A DNA stretch of 37,314 bases, taken from positions 1 through 37,314 of the forward strand of contig JAAYUK010000169.1 of the NCBI GenBank assembly GCA_012517735.1, in the 5' to 3' direction. Source of the stretch: Nitrospiraceae bacterium (GTDB lineage: Bacteria; Nitrospirota; Thermodesulfovibrionia; Thermodesulfovibrionales; Dissulfurispiraceae). Positions 25,568-33,873 of the stretch are shown in pieces; the first letter of the stretch is position 1, and each line of letters opens with the position of its first letter. The position numbers and the translations under genes are program-made. The notes beneath the pieces were generated by a model. The model had not been told where the DNA came from, searched no databases, and was given only the letters and a program-made list of their open reading frames with translations.

Positions 25568-26332
25568 ATGCAAATCAGGCCTCTTATCAGCAGTCTCCAG
25601 GACTTCTACCTGCTCTCGTATCATGGTTTTCTCGGCATTTTTCGCAGGCCGTTTTACTGGAAAGATACCCTGGAGCAGATGGATTATGCCGGTGCAGGAT
25701 CGTTTTTCATCATGGCGCTGGTATCGCTTTTTGTGGGCATGGCACTTTCACTGCAGCTTGCCGCCGAGCTTGCGGTGCTCGGCCTGAAGATGTATATCGG
25801 CAAGGTCGTCGGCATAACGATCATCCGCGAGGTCGGACCGGTCGTTGCCGCGCTGGTGTTTACCGGGCGTGTCGGAGCGGGCATGGCGTCGGAAATCGGT
25901 TCGATGATGATCGGCAATCAGGTCGACTCGCTCAGGGTATTCGGGGTCGACCCGATCAAGAAGCTGGTGACGCCGCGCCTTGTTGCGTCGCTCGTGATGC
26001 TTCCGGCGCTCACGATCATGGGCGATGCGATATCGCTCATTGGCGCGTGGTATATCGCGGCTTTTGTCAGCAATCAGAGCAGCTATGTATACTGGAGTAC
26101 GGTGCGTGGGGTGCTCGATTTCCAGAATGTTTTTTCGGGAGCGGTAAAGCCGTTCATGTTCGGCTATCTGATCGCTTCGATCAGCTGCTATATGGGGTTT
26201 ACGACGCGGGGTGGTTCGACCGGGCTTCGCACGTCAACCACCAATGCGGTTGTGATGTCGATCATCATGATCATTATTTCTGATTTTGTCCTTACCAGAA
26301 TCCTGCTGTATGTTCTGGGGTACAAGACATGA
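25568..26332 (+). CDS. mlaE: MlaE-type phospholipid ABC transporter permease
   Basis: The protein has 254 residues, the normal MlaE length, with about five to six hydrophobic helices. The family signature IIREVGPVVAALVFTGRVGAGMASEIGSM (here spanning about residues 84-113) and the later MGFTTRGGSTGLRTSTTNAVV are clear. It forms the inner-membrane channel of the MCE-type lipid transporter that moves phospholipids between the inner and outer membranes. mlaF overlaps its stop (ATGA at 26329-26332), and mlaD follows. Confidence 0.95.
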   Translation: MQIRPLISSLQDFYLLSYHGFLGIFRRPFYWKDTLEQMDYAGAGSFFIMALVSLFVGMALSLQLAAELAVLGLKMYIGKVVGITIIREVGPVVAALVFTGRVGAGMASEIGSMMIGNQVDSLRVFGVDPIKKLVTPRLVASLVMLPALTIMGDAISLIGAWYIAAFVSNQSSYVYWSTVRGVLDFQNVFSGAVKPFMFGYLIASISCYMGFTTRGGSTGLRTSTTNAVVMSIIMIIISDFVLTRILLYVLGYKT

Positions 26333-27081
26333 TCGTTTTTGACCGGGTTACGTTCGGGTACAATGCCAAACCCATTCTGAACGAGCTGAGTTTTCAGGTC
26401 GATCCGGGCGAGAAGATCGCAATTCTCGGTGGAAGCGGGGAGGGCAAGACAACCATTCTGAAGCTGATCGTCGGGCTGATCAGGCCCGATTCCGGCAGGA
26501 TCCTGATCGAGGGAGAGGACATTACGCACAAGACCGAGGAGGAACTGAACGACGTGCGCCGCAAATTCAGCATCGTCTTTCAGGCGGGGGCATTGTTTGA
26601 TTCCCTGACCGTCAAGGAAAATGTTGCGTTCTGTCTTCGCGAGTACACGAAGATGACCGAAGACGAGATCGATGCGAAGGTGCGCGAATTGCTCCGCCTG
26701 GTCGATCTCGAGCCGGCGATTCACCTGATGCCGGCGGAGCTGAGCGGCGGCATGCACCGGCGTGTCGCCATCGCGCGGTCGCTGGCGGTGCACAAGCCGA
26801 TCATGATGCTGTATGATGAGGCGACGGCGGGGCTCGATCCGGTAAATTCCGACAATATCTGCAACCTGATCGTGGAGCTGAGTTCCTTCGGGATGGGGCA
26901 TATGATGGTAACCCACAAGGTCGTCGATGCCCTGAAGGTGGCGGACCGTTTCCTGTTTCTTGAAGGTGGAACGGTTGTTTTTGATGGCGGCGCTGACGAG
27001 CTGCTGGCGTCGAGTCACCCGCATATCAGGACATTTGTCGATGAACTGCGGTATCAACCGAAAGTCAGCGGAAAACGGTGA
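26329..27081 (+). CDS. mlaF: MlaF-type phospholipid ABC transporter ATPase
   Basis: The protein has 250 residues. Walker A GGSGEGKTT (about residue 35), Q-loop VFQAGALFDSLTV (typical of MlaF/Ttg2A proteins), signature LSGGMHRRVAIARSL, Walker B MMLYDEATAGLDP and switch His in MVTHK are all present. In the signature, His replaces the commoner Gln/Lys after GGM, which is tolerated in this family as far as I know. Its start overlaps mlaE, so the two are coupled. It energises lipid movement through MlaE with the MCE protein encoded downstream. Confidence 0.94.
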   Translation: MIVFDRVTFGYNAKPILNELSFQVDPGEKIAILGGSGEGKTTILKLIVGLIRPDSGRILIEGEDITHKTEEELNDVRRKFSIVFQAGALFDSLTVKENVAFCLREYTKMTEDEIDAKVRELLRLVDLEPAIHLMPAELSGGMHRRVAIARSLAVHKPIMMLYDEATAGLDPVNSDNICNLIVELSSFGMGHMMVTHKVVDALKVADRFLFLEGGTVVFDGGADELLASSHPHIRTFVDELRYQPKVSGKR

Positions 27082-27165
27082 GCGGGGAAAACATGGTATG
27101 AGGAACAATCGTGGTGTGATGCGGACTACTGGTCACTTGCCGTTTGCACGGCATGGGAGGCGCTG

Positions 27166-28125
27166 ATGTTTGATACGAAAAAAGAGCTGATGTGGTCGAA
27201 ACTGAAAGTCGGGCTGGTTGTGACGATAGCGTTTCTGGTGCTGCTCGTGACGGTCTTTTTTGCCGGGGGCATTGAGAGTCTCTTCACCCAAAAGGCGGAG
27301 ATCAGGGCTTCCATTCTCGATGTCCGGGGATTGCGTATCGGGTCGCCGGTCTGGATTTCCGGCATTGAGATCGGAACGGTCAAGGGCATGAAGCTGCACC
27401 CGCAGTACGGTACGATGGTGAGCATGGCGGTCCGGCAGGATACGTTGCAGTATATCAGGAAGGATTCCAAGGCGACGGTGCAGACCATGGGCCTGCTGGG
27501 TGACAAGTATATCGAGATCACCCATGGCTCAAACGATGCCTTGCCGGTCCGGAGCGGCGAAATGATTGAAGGTGCGGTGCAGCTGGAGATGAAAGACCTG
27601 GTGAGCGAAGGGTCGGCATCCATGGAAAAGATAACGGAGTTTCTCGTCAAGCTCGACAAATTTCTCCAGAAGGTTGAGGCGGGAGAAGGCACGACAGGCC
27701 GTCTGATCTCGGACCCGAGCCTGTACAATAACCTGAACAACGCCGCCCAGTCGCTCGGTCGTATCGTAAAGGAGTTCGATGAGTCGAAGGGCTCTCTCCG
27801 GATGCTGATGAAGGACGACAAGCTCTATACGTCGCTGACATCGACTGCGACCTCGCTCGATGAACTGACCAAAAAGATGAACCAGGGCAGCGGCTCGTTC
27901 CGCAAGCTGGTGGAGGATCCGGCCCTGTACGATAATCTCGTTGCCACGTCGAAGAAACTGAACTCCATTGTCGAGAAGGTTGATTCCGGCGACGGTGCGG
28001 CTGCGCTTCTGCTCAATGACAAGACCGTGGCTAAGGACCTGCGGGAAATCGTCGCGGAGCTGAAGTCGATGACCAAAGAGATGAAGGAAAACCCGCGCAG
28101 ATATTTCAAGTTCAGCGTGTTTTAG
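27166..28125 (+). CDS. mlaD: MlaD-type MCE-domain protein with C-terminal repeats
   Basis: The protein has 319 residues. The ATG at 27166 follows GGGAGG. One transmembrane helix (about residues 14-36) anchors it in the inner membrane with the rest in the periplasm. The MCE domain spans about 40-118 (RASILDVRGLRIGSPVWISG; GLLGDKYIEI). The C-terminal 180 residues contain about four related units of some 40 residues, each with a G-rich turn (GEGTTGRLI, SKGSLRML, GSGSFRKL, GDGAAALLL), then an acidic D-P-x-LY-like step and an amphipathic helix. MlaD in E. coli is much shorter (about 180 residues) and lacks this tail. The repeats may form a helical extension toward the outer membrane. mlaB and mlaC are not next to it. 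Confidence 0.9.
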   Translation: MFDTKKELMWSKLKVGLVVTIAFLVLLVTVFFAGGIESLFTQKAEIRASILDVRGLRIGSPVWISGIEIGTVKGMKLHPQYGTMVSMAVRQDTLQYIRKDSKATVQTMGLLGDKYIEITHGSNDALPVRSGEMIEGAVQLEMKDLVSEGSASMEKITEFLVKLDKFLQKVEAGEGTTGRLISDPSLYNNLNNAAQSLGRIVKEFDESKGSLRMLMKDDKLYTSLTSTATSLDELTKKMNQGSGSFRKLVEDPALYDNLVATSKKLNSIVEKVDSGDGAAALLLNDKTVAKDLREIVAELKSMTKEMKENPRRYFKFSVF

Positions 28126-28132
28126 GAGAAGC

Positions 28133-28235
28133 AAGGAAGAAGTGAGAAGTGGGAAGTGTTCAATGAGGAGGGAGAAAAGGCCTGATTGGGCTGCCTTCCC
28201 CGCATCGTATCAATAATCACCAATCAGAAATTTCA
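28133..28235. repeat. Degenerate 7-bp tandem repeats in the mlaD-def intergenic region
   Basis: Four head-to-tail heptamers AAGGAAG, AAGTGAG, AAGTGGG, AAGTGTT fill 28133-28160. A second set AATCACC, AATCAGA, AATTTCA lies at 28215-28235. The 127-bp gap otherwise holds no gene. A weak stem AAGGC/GCCTT lies between the two sets. Confidence 0.55.
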
Positions 28236-28252
28236 GAGCGTGAGGCGATGGT

Positions 28253-28777
28253 ATGGCGGTACGAGAGATCAGGACATTTCCAGCCGATGTGCTGAAGCAC
28301 AAGGCAAAACCGGTCAAGACGGTTGATGACGAAGGATTGCAGCAGTTGATAGACGACATGATCGAGACGATGCACGACGCTCCCGGGATCGGCCTTGCAG
28401 CGCCGCAGGTCGGGGTGTCGAAGCGTCTGATAGTCCTGGACCTCAGTTCAAAGGACGCCGAGATTCCGGTCATCGTGCTGATCAACCCTGAAATTGTGGA
28501 GGCTGACGGACTGATCGAATCCGAGGAAGGCTGCCTGAGCATTCCTGAGTGTGTTGTTACCGTCAACCGCGCCGAGCGGGTCAAGGTGCGCGGCCTGGAC
28601 CGCGAGGGCAAAGAAACCGAGATCGAGGCCGACGGTCTGCTGGCTCGGGCGCTTCAGCACGAAATCGATCACCTTGACGGGCTGGTTCTGTTCGACCGCC
28701 TGAATTCGGTGAAACGCGAGTTCGTCAAAAAGCGGTATCTGAAGGCCCTGAAACGGGCTGAACGGAAGGGCGATTAG
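28253..28777 (+). CDS. def: Peptide deformylase
   Basis: The protein has 174 residues. The three peptide deformylase motifs are complete: GIGLAAPQVG (about residues 44-53), EGCLSIPE with C94, and HEIDHLDG with H136, E137 and H140. Cys and the two His bind the catalytic metal. The enzyme removes the formyl group from nascent proteins. GAGG seven bases upstream supports the ATG at 28253. fmt, which adds the formyl group to initiator tRNA, follows after 7 bp. This def-fmt pairing is very widespread in bacteria. Confidence 0.97.
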   Translation: MAVREIRTFPADVLKHKAKPVKTVDDEGLQQLIDDMIETMHDAPGIGLAAPQVGVSKRLIVLDLSSKDAEIPVIVLINPEIVEADGLIESEEGCLSIPECVVTVNRAERVKVRGLDREGKETEIEADGLLARALQHEIDHLDGLVLFDRLNSVKREFVKKRYLKALKRAERKGD

Positions 28778-28784
28778 GAGCGCT

Positions 28785-29708
28785 GTGGCGATCATTTTTT
28801 TCGGAACACCGCATTTCGCCGTTCCCTCGCTGAAGGCGCTGCTGGAAGCCGGCGAATCTGTCCGGCTGGTTGTATCGCAGCCCGACAAGCCGAAAGGCAG
28901 GGGACATCTGATGTCGGCGCCGCCGGTCAAGGAACTCGCGCTGCACTATGGCATTCCGGTCATCCAGCCGGTGAAGATGCGCGATCCTGAACTGCATGAG
29001 CAGTTGCGGGCGATCAATCCCGAATTCATCGTCGTCGTGGCATATGGGCGCATTCTGCCTGCCGCCGTTCTCGGCATTCCGGCGCGCGGCTGCATCAACG
29101 TGCATGGTTCGCTGCTTCCGCGGTATCGCGGTGCGGCGCCGATCCAGTGGGCCATCATCAACGGCGATGCGGAAACCGGTGTCTGCACCATGCTCATGGA
29201 TGAAGGGCTCGATACCGGGCCTGTCCTGCTGTGCGAGCGGATTCCGATTGCCGAAGACGATACGACCGGGTCACTCTTTCCGAAACTCGCCCAGCTTGGC
29301 GCCGATACCCTGATCCGCACCCTTCGCGGCGTCCGCGATGGATCGGTGGTGCCGGTTCCCCAGTCAGGAGAGGCAGTGCTTGCCCCCCCGCTCAGGAAGG
29401 AGGATGGTCGGCTCGAATGGACGCGTCCCGCATCTGCACTGGCGAATCAGGTCCGGGGAATGCACCCGTGGCCGGGAACTTTCTGCTTTCTTGGAGACGA
29501 GCGGATCAAGGTGATCAGGGCTCACGCCGAGCCGGGCTCGGCTGCTCCGGGATTCATCGAAAAGGCGTCGGGCGGGATACTTCGCATCGGAACGTCCGAG
29601 GGGCTGCTCAGAATCGACGAACTGCAGCCTGACGGGAAAAAAGCGATGCCTGCCGCCGCATTCCTCGCCGGACGGCATCTGCGAGAAGGCCATGAAACAT
29701 TTGCTTAG
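28785..29708 (+). CDS. fmt: Methionyl-tRNA formyltransferase
   Basis: The protein has 307 residues. It starts with GTG at 28785, eight bases after the def stop, with TAGGAG overlapping the gap. The N-terminal Rossmann-type domain has IIFFGTPHFAVPSL, and the formyl-tetrahydrofolate site includes INVHGSLLPRYRGAAPIQWAI (about residues 104-124) with the catalytic Asn/His/Asp set. DEGLDTGPVL follows, and the C-terminal tRNA-binding domain has GMHPWPGTFC. It formylates Met-tRNA(fMet) in translation initiation. DUF116 overlaps its end by 17 bp. Confidence 0.97.
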   Translation: MAIIFFGTPHFAVPSLKALLEAGESVRLVVSQPDKPKGRGHLMSAPPVKELALHYGIPVIQPVKMRDPELHEQLRAINPEFIVVVAYGRILPAAVLGIPARGCINVHGSLLPRYRGAAPIQWAIINGDAETGVCTMLMDEGLDTGPVLLCERIPIAEDDTTGSLFPKLAQLGADTLIRTLRGVRDGSVVPVPQSGEAVLAPPLRKEDGRLEWTRPASALANQVRGMHPWPGTFCFLGDERIKVIRAHAEPGSAAPGFIEKASGGILRIGTSEGLLRIDELQPDGKKAMPAAAFLAGRHLREGHETFA

Positions 29709-30228
29709 AGGGTTGCTCCTCAAGATCGTCTATCCGCTCCTGATGCTTATGGCAGCGTTTTTCAAGGGGAAGCGCGAAGCATTCCAGCTCTGGGTCATCC
29801 GCATGAATAACCGTCTGGTCGATCCTTCATCCATCGGTGCGTCCAACCTGCTGGTCCTTCTGCCGCACTGTCTGCAGATAGCGGACTGCGAAGTCCGCAT
29901 TACCCACAATATCAGGAACTGCAAGCGGTGCGGCCGGTGCGGGATCAAGGACCTGATCGACATTGCCGACGAACACGGCCTGAAGCTCTTTGTTGCGACC
30001 GGCGGCACGATTGCCCGGCGCATCGTCAAGGAGGCCAGGCCTGACGCCATCATCGCCGTGGCATGCGAGCGCGATCTAAGCAGCGGCATTGTCGATACCT
30101 ATCCGATGCCGGTCATCGGCATCCTCAATGAGCGGCCGCATGGCCCCTGCCTGAATACCCAGGTCGATCTTACGGTCCTCAGGGCGGTACTGAAAACCTT
30201 TTCTCCGAAGCCTTCTGGAGGCGGATAG
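29692..30228 (+). CDS. DUF116 family cysteine-rich protein
   Basis: The protein has 178 residues. An N-terminal hydrophobic segment (about residues 5-22) may anchor it to the membrane. It is followed by a cysteine-rich region: LLPHCLQIADCEV and NCKRCGRCGIKDL, then VACERDLSSG and a late HGPCLNTQVD. The seven cysteines and the arrangement CKRCGRC suggest an iron-sulfur or zinc site. This matches the DUF116 family as I know it, for which no function is established. It overlaps fmt and lies 4 bp before rsmB, so it is locked into a translation-related operon. That context suggests, without proving, a link to protein synthesis or tRNA/rRNA modification. Confidence 0.82.
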   Translation: MKHLLRGLLLKIVYPLLMLMAAFFKGKREAFQLWVIRMNNRLVDPSSIGASNLLVLLPHCLQIADCEVRITHNIRNCKRCGRCGIKDLIDIADEHGLKLFVATGGTIARRIVKEARPDAIIAVACERDLSSGIVDTYPMPVIGILNERPHGPCLNTQVDLTVLRAVLKTFSPKPSGGG

Positions 30229-30232
30229 TGCG

Positions 30233-31561
30233 ATGAGAGCCGACCAAACGCCCCGCAGACGTGCCATCGATGCGCTTGAGTCCCTCTTCGCCGATGCCCG
30301 GAAGCCGAAACAGGCGCTCGATTCGATCGACCGGAATCTGGAGGAGCGCGATCGGGCGTTTCTCATGGAGCTGGTGTACGGTGTCGTCCGCCATCGCGAC
30401 TGTCTCGACTGGATGCTGTCGGGGTTTCTCTCCCGGCCGGGGGGGCTGGCATCCACGACGATCAACAATCTGAGGACCGCGGTCTATCAGATCGAATTCA
30501 TGCGCGTGCCGGAGTGGGCTGCTGTCGACGAAGCGGTCTCGATCGAAAAGGCGATGCGTGGCAGACACGGGCTTGTGAATGCCGTGCTCAGGAATTTTTT
30601 GCGCAACCGGCCGGCTCTGCCGGACCCGCGCAAAGATGCGTCGGGAAAGGCGCTGGCTGTTGTTACCTCGCATCCGTTGTGGCTGGTGCAGCGATGGATC
30701 AGGCGGTTCGGGCTCGATGAGGCGATCGGCCTCTGTACCGCGGACAACACGATTCCGCAAACGGCCATACGGATCGGCGACCGTGCGCGGCGCGATGAAG
30801 CGCTCCGGATGCTCGCCGAAAAAAATATCGCAGCCCATGCGTCTTCCATTGTCCCTGCCGGAATAGCGGTTGCCGGCACCGTGCGTTTCCGGGACCTTGC
30901 CGACGCCCTTGCGATGCCGTATGTGGTGCAGGATGAAGCTGCGCAACTGGTCGGATATCTCGTCAATCCGTCCCCTGGTCAGCGCGTGCTCGACGCCTGC
31001 GCGGCGCCGGGTGGCAAGGCAACGCATCTGGCAGAGCTGATGGGCGATTCAGGCGAAGTGATTGCGATGGACCTTGATGATGCTCGCCTGCAGATGCTCA
31101 GGGAGACGCTCGTCCGCCTGGGGCTGAAGTCGGTCACCGCGCGTGTTGCCAACGCGCTGACCTGCCGGGACGACCGTCAATTCGACCATGTGCTGGTCGA
31201 CGCCCCCTGTTCCGCGCTCGGGACGATACGCCGGAATCCCGATATCCGATATCGCATTACCGCCGCTGATCTCGATCGTCTTCAGGTTACGCAGCAACGC
31301 ATGCTCGCCAATCTGGCACGACTGGTCAGGCCTGGGGGTACCCTTGTCTATGCGGTCTGCTCGACCGAGCCGGAGGAGGGAGAGATGGTGATTCGCCGCT
31401 TTTTGCAGGAGCAGCCGGATTTTAGTATTATAGAAGGCGATTTTCCGTTTTTCGAGCCGTTTGCCTGCTGCGACGAAGGCGGTTTTGTTGGCTACCGGAC
31501 CTTTCCGCATCGCCACGGCATGGACGGTTTTTTTGCGGTGAGGATGAAATGCAGACCATGA
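30233..31561 (+). CDS. rsmB: 16S rRNA (cytosine-967-C5)-methyltransferase
   Basis: The protein has 442 residues. The N-terminal NusB-like RNA-binding domain covers about 1-140. The C-terminal SAM domain has VLDACAAPGGKATHLAELMG (about residue 250), the motif DAPCSALG with C326, and YAVCSTEPEE with C376. C376 is expected to be the nucleophile and C326 the releasing cysteine, almost the same numbering as E. coli RsmB (C375/C325). It methylates C967 of 16S rRNA. GGAGG lies 11 bp before the ATG. The next gene starts inside its last codons. Confidence 0.95.
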   Translation: MRADQTPRRRAIDALESLFADARKPKQALDSIDRNLEERDRAFLMELVYGVVRHRDCLDWMLSGFLSRPGGLASTTINNLRTAVYQIEFMRVPEWAAVDEAVSIEKAMRGRHGLVNAVLRNFLRNRPALPDPRKDASGKALAVVTSHPLWLVQRWIRRFGLDEAIGLCTADNTIPQTAIRIGDRARRDEALRMLAEKNIAAHASSIVPAGIAVAGTVRFRDLADALAMPYVVQDEAAQLVGYLVNPSPGQRVLDACAAPGGKATHLAELMGDSGEVIAMDLDDARLQMLRETLVRLGLKSVTARVANALTCRDDRQFDHVLVDAPCSALGTIRRNPDIRYRITAADLDRLQVTQQRMLANLARLVRPGGTLVYAVCSTEPEEGEMVIRRFLQEQPDFSIIEGDFPFFEPFACCDEGGFVGYRTFPHRHGMDGFFAVRMKCRP

Positions 31562-32112
31562 GCCGATGGGTAAAAGTGCCGCTCTATTTTTTCCTGGTAA
31601 TCCTGTTCGGGATTGTCTCCGGGTATCTGACGTTTACCGCGCTCACCATGAGCCGTACGATCGAAGTCCCCAACCTCATCGGCAAGGGGATGGTCGAAGG
31701 CAATGACCTGCTCAGAAGCAAGGGGCTGTATATGCGCCTTGAGGGTGACGATTACGATGCAACCATTCCGCAGGGCAATATCATCCGCCAGGATATCCCC
31801 GCAGGCACCGGAGTCAAGTCGGGCCGTGAGATCCGGGTAGTGCTGAGCCGGGGCGCCCGTCTTGCCCATGTCCCTGATGTGGTCGGCCAGCAGGTCGAGC
31901 AGGCCGAAAGCCAGCTCCAGCCGCGCGGCATCAAGATCAACCGGGTGGTCTATGTCCGTTCGGAAACCGTGCCGAAGGGAACGATCCTTGCGCAGCGGCC
32001 CGAACCGAACGAGCGGGGCGGGGAGCAGTTCAGCATTCTGGTCAGCCTTGGGGGCTCCGAAAAGAGCGAGACGGCCGCGCGCACGGACCGCAAGAAGAAG
32101 GAGGAGCAATGA
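31549..32112 (+). CDS. Membrane-anchored PASTA-domain protein
   Basis: The protein has 187 residues, starting inside the end of rsmB (13-bp overlap) with GTGAGGA upstream; an alternative ATG is at 31558. One transmembrane helix (about 11-33) is followed by two PASTA domains: [19 protein letters not shown]...(about 37-104) and [18 protein letters not shown]...(about 105-172). The C-terminal tail is Lys/Arg/Glu-rich. PASTA domains usually bind peptidoglycan fragments on Ser/Thr kinases or penicillin-binding proteins, but no kinase domain is present here. A stand-alone PASTA protein in this position between rsmB and rpe is known from related anaerobes as far as I recall. A role in cell-wall sensing or binding is an inference. 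Confidence 0.87.
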   Translation: MQTMSRWVKVPLYFFLVILFGIVSGYLTFTALTMSRTIEVPNLIGKGMVEGNDLLRSKGLYMRLEGDDYDATIPQGNIIRQDIPAGTGVKSGREIRVVLSRGARLAHVPDVVGQQVEQAESQLQPRGIKINRVVYVRSETVPKGTILAQRPEPNERGGEQFSILVSLGGSEKSETAARTDRKKKEEQ

Positions 32113-32768
32113 TCAAGATAGCGCCGTCCATTCTCTCGGCCGACTTTGCCCGGCTGGGCGAGGAGGTTGAAGCAGCGGCGCTCGCCGGCGCTGACTGGCT
32201 GCACGTCGATGTCATGGACGGCCATTTTGTGCCGAACATGACCATCGGTCCGCTGGTGCTGGAAGCACTGAAGAGACGGACATCGCTGCCGCTTGACGTT
32301 CACCTCATGATCGAACAGCCTGACCGTTATCTGAAGGCGTTCGCCGATGCCGGGGCCGACTGGCTGACCGTGCATGCCGAAGCCAGCGTTCATCTCCATC
32401 GCACAGTGCAGTGCATCAAGGAGCTCGGGGTAAAGGCCGGCGTTTCGCTCAATCCCGCGACCCCGCTCGAAACGCTCGAATATATTCTTCCCGATCTCGA
32501 TCTCGTATTGCTCATGTCGGTCAATCCCGGATTCGGCGGACAGTCGTTCATCCCGTCCGTGCTCGGCAAGATCAGCCGTCTCCGCGACATGATCGCCGCG
32601 TGCGGTTCATCTGCGGTCATCGAAGTCGACGGCGGCGTGAAGGCGGAGAATGCCTGCACGGTTGTCAATGCCGGCGCAGAGGTTCTGGTCATGGGATCGG
32701 CGTTTTTCGGCGAGCCGGATTACGCTGCCTTTATGAAACGGCTTCGGAACCTTCTGGAGACCTGCTGA
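32109..32768 (+). CDS. rpe: Ribulose-phosphate 3-epimerase
   Basis: The protein has 219 residues. The ATG overlaps the PASTA gene stop (ATGA, 32109-32112). It is a TIM-barrel enzyme with the full family set: [16 protein letters not shown], the metal-binding [18 protein letters not shown] (spanning residues 29-46 or so), [26 protein letters not shown] and VDGGV. It interconverts ribulose 5-phosphate and xylulose 5-phosphate in the pentose phosphate pathway. The TPR gene starts on the last base of its stop codon. Confidence 0.97.
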   Translation: MIKIAPSILSADFARLGEEVEAAALAGADWLHVDVMDGHFVPNMTIGPLVLEALKRRTSLPLDVHLMIEQPDRYLKAFADAGADWLTVHAEASVHLHRTVQCIKELGVKAGVSLNPATPLETLEYILPDLDLVLLMSVNPGFGGQSFIPSVLGKISRLRDMIAACGSSAVIEVDGGVKAENACTVVNAGAEVLVMGSAFFGEPDYAAFMKRLRNLLETC

Positions 32769-33868
32769 TGGAAAAGAACCATGCTGCGCTGGTTGCTGCT
32801 GCCGAAAAAAAACGCAAACAGGCAGACTATGCCGAGGCGCTGAAGCTGTTCCGGCAGGCCCTTGCCGTCAGCCGCAAGCTGCAGAATCCTCACGCAACAC
32901 TCGATGCGCTCCTCTCGATCGGCGATATCTGCCGCATGATCGGGTCGTTCGATGTGGCGATTGCGCATTATCTCGAGGCGCTCGACATGTGCGACGCATT
33001 GGGAGACCGCCTCACATCCGCCGATGCCATGGTCGGACTCGGGCTGTCGCTGCGCGCGCTCGGCTCGTGGGCCGACGCGGTGAAGCTGACGGCGAAGGCG
33101 GGCGCCGTGTACCGCAAAGCACAGGATGCACAGGGCGTCGCCTTTGCCCTGTGGGCCCAGGCCGGCGCGCTCCGGTTCGGCGGCAGGGTTCCCAAGGCAA
33201 TTGCCCGTTTTCAGGAAGCGAAAGAGTTGTTTGAGACGGTCGGGTATACTTCAGGGGTTGCCTATGCGCTGTGCGGGCTTGGCGGAACGCATCGCCTTGC
33301 GGGCAAGTTCGATGCCTCTCTCGCCTACTATCAGGAAGCGAACGAGCTCTTCCGCATGCTCAAGGACCGGTTCGGACTCGCCTATTCTCACTGTGGCATC
33401 GGCAATGCCTACCGCATGTTCTACGATTTCCGCCGGGCCATGCAGCATTTCGCGAAGGCCGAGCGGCTGTACGGTGCCATCGGCGATATCGTGAGTTATT
33501 CGTATACCATCTGGAGCATGGCGACGCTCTTTATCATGATCGGCGAGTACCAGCGTGCGCGAAGGGAGATTACCCAGGCACAGAAGAACTTCAGAAAGAC
33601 GAAGGATCCGCGCGGGCTGATCTATTGCGAGATGGCGCTCGGGCAGATCGACTTTCTCCATGGACGCCGGAAACAGGCGCGCGGCCGTTTCCAGGCGGCA
33701 TACAAAGAAGCACAGGCGTTCGATTTCGGCGTTGAGCGGTGTCATGCCGAAACGCTCATCAATGCTGCCGATGAAATGGCCGGACAGACACCCCGGAAAC
33801 AGCCATCGTGCTATAAGCGGCTTGGTCTCGATCTCGACTTCGTGACGATCCCGTTCAATATTCCGTAG
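32768..33868 (+). CDS. Tetratricopeptide repeat (TPR) protein
   Basis: The protein has 366 residues. The start at 32768 overlaps the rpe stop by one base (TGATG). A longer in-frame extension back to 32411 lies inside rpe and is rejected. Almost the whole length is helical repeats of about 40 residues, roughly eight copies, each with the TPR pattern (for example AEALKLFRQALAVSRKL, VAIAHYLEALDMCDALG, FDASLAYYQEANELFRML, AMQHFAKAERLYGAIGD). There is no signal peptide, membrane helix or catalytic domain, so it is a cytoplasmic scaffold or adaptor. The spacing resembles RapGH/SMC-type TPR_12 arrays. Partners are unknown. Confidence 0.85.
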   Translation: MEKNHAALVAAAEKKRKQADYAEALKLFRQALAVSRKLQNPHATLDALLSIGDICRMIGSFDVAIAHYLEALDMCDALGDRLTSADAMVGLGLSLRALGSWADAVKLTAKAGAVYRKAQDAQGVAFALWAQAGALRFGGRVPKAIARFQEAKELFETVGYTSGVAYALCGLGGTHRLAGKFDASLAYYQEANELFRMLKDRFGLAYSHCGIGNAYRMFYDFRRAMQHFAKAERLYGAIGDIVSYSYTIWSMATLFIMIGEYQRARREITQAQKNFRKTKDPRGLIYCEMALGQIDFLHGRRKQARGRFQAAYKEAQAFDFGVERCHAETLINAADEMAGQTPRKQPSCYKRLGLDLDFVTIPFNIP

Positions 33869-33873
33869 GCCGC

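Noticed and set aside
27098-27166. A 22-codon open frame ending at TGATG on the mlaD start
   Set aside because: It has a weak ribosome site and no recognisable sequence. It could be a coupled leader peptide but is as likely to be chance.
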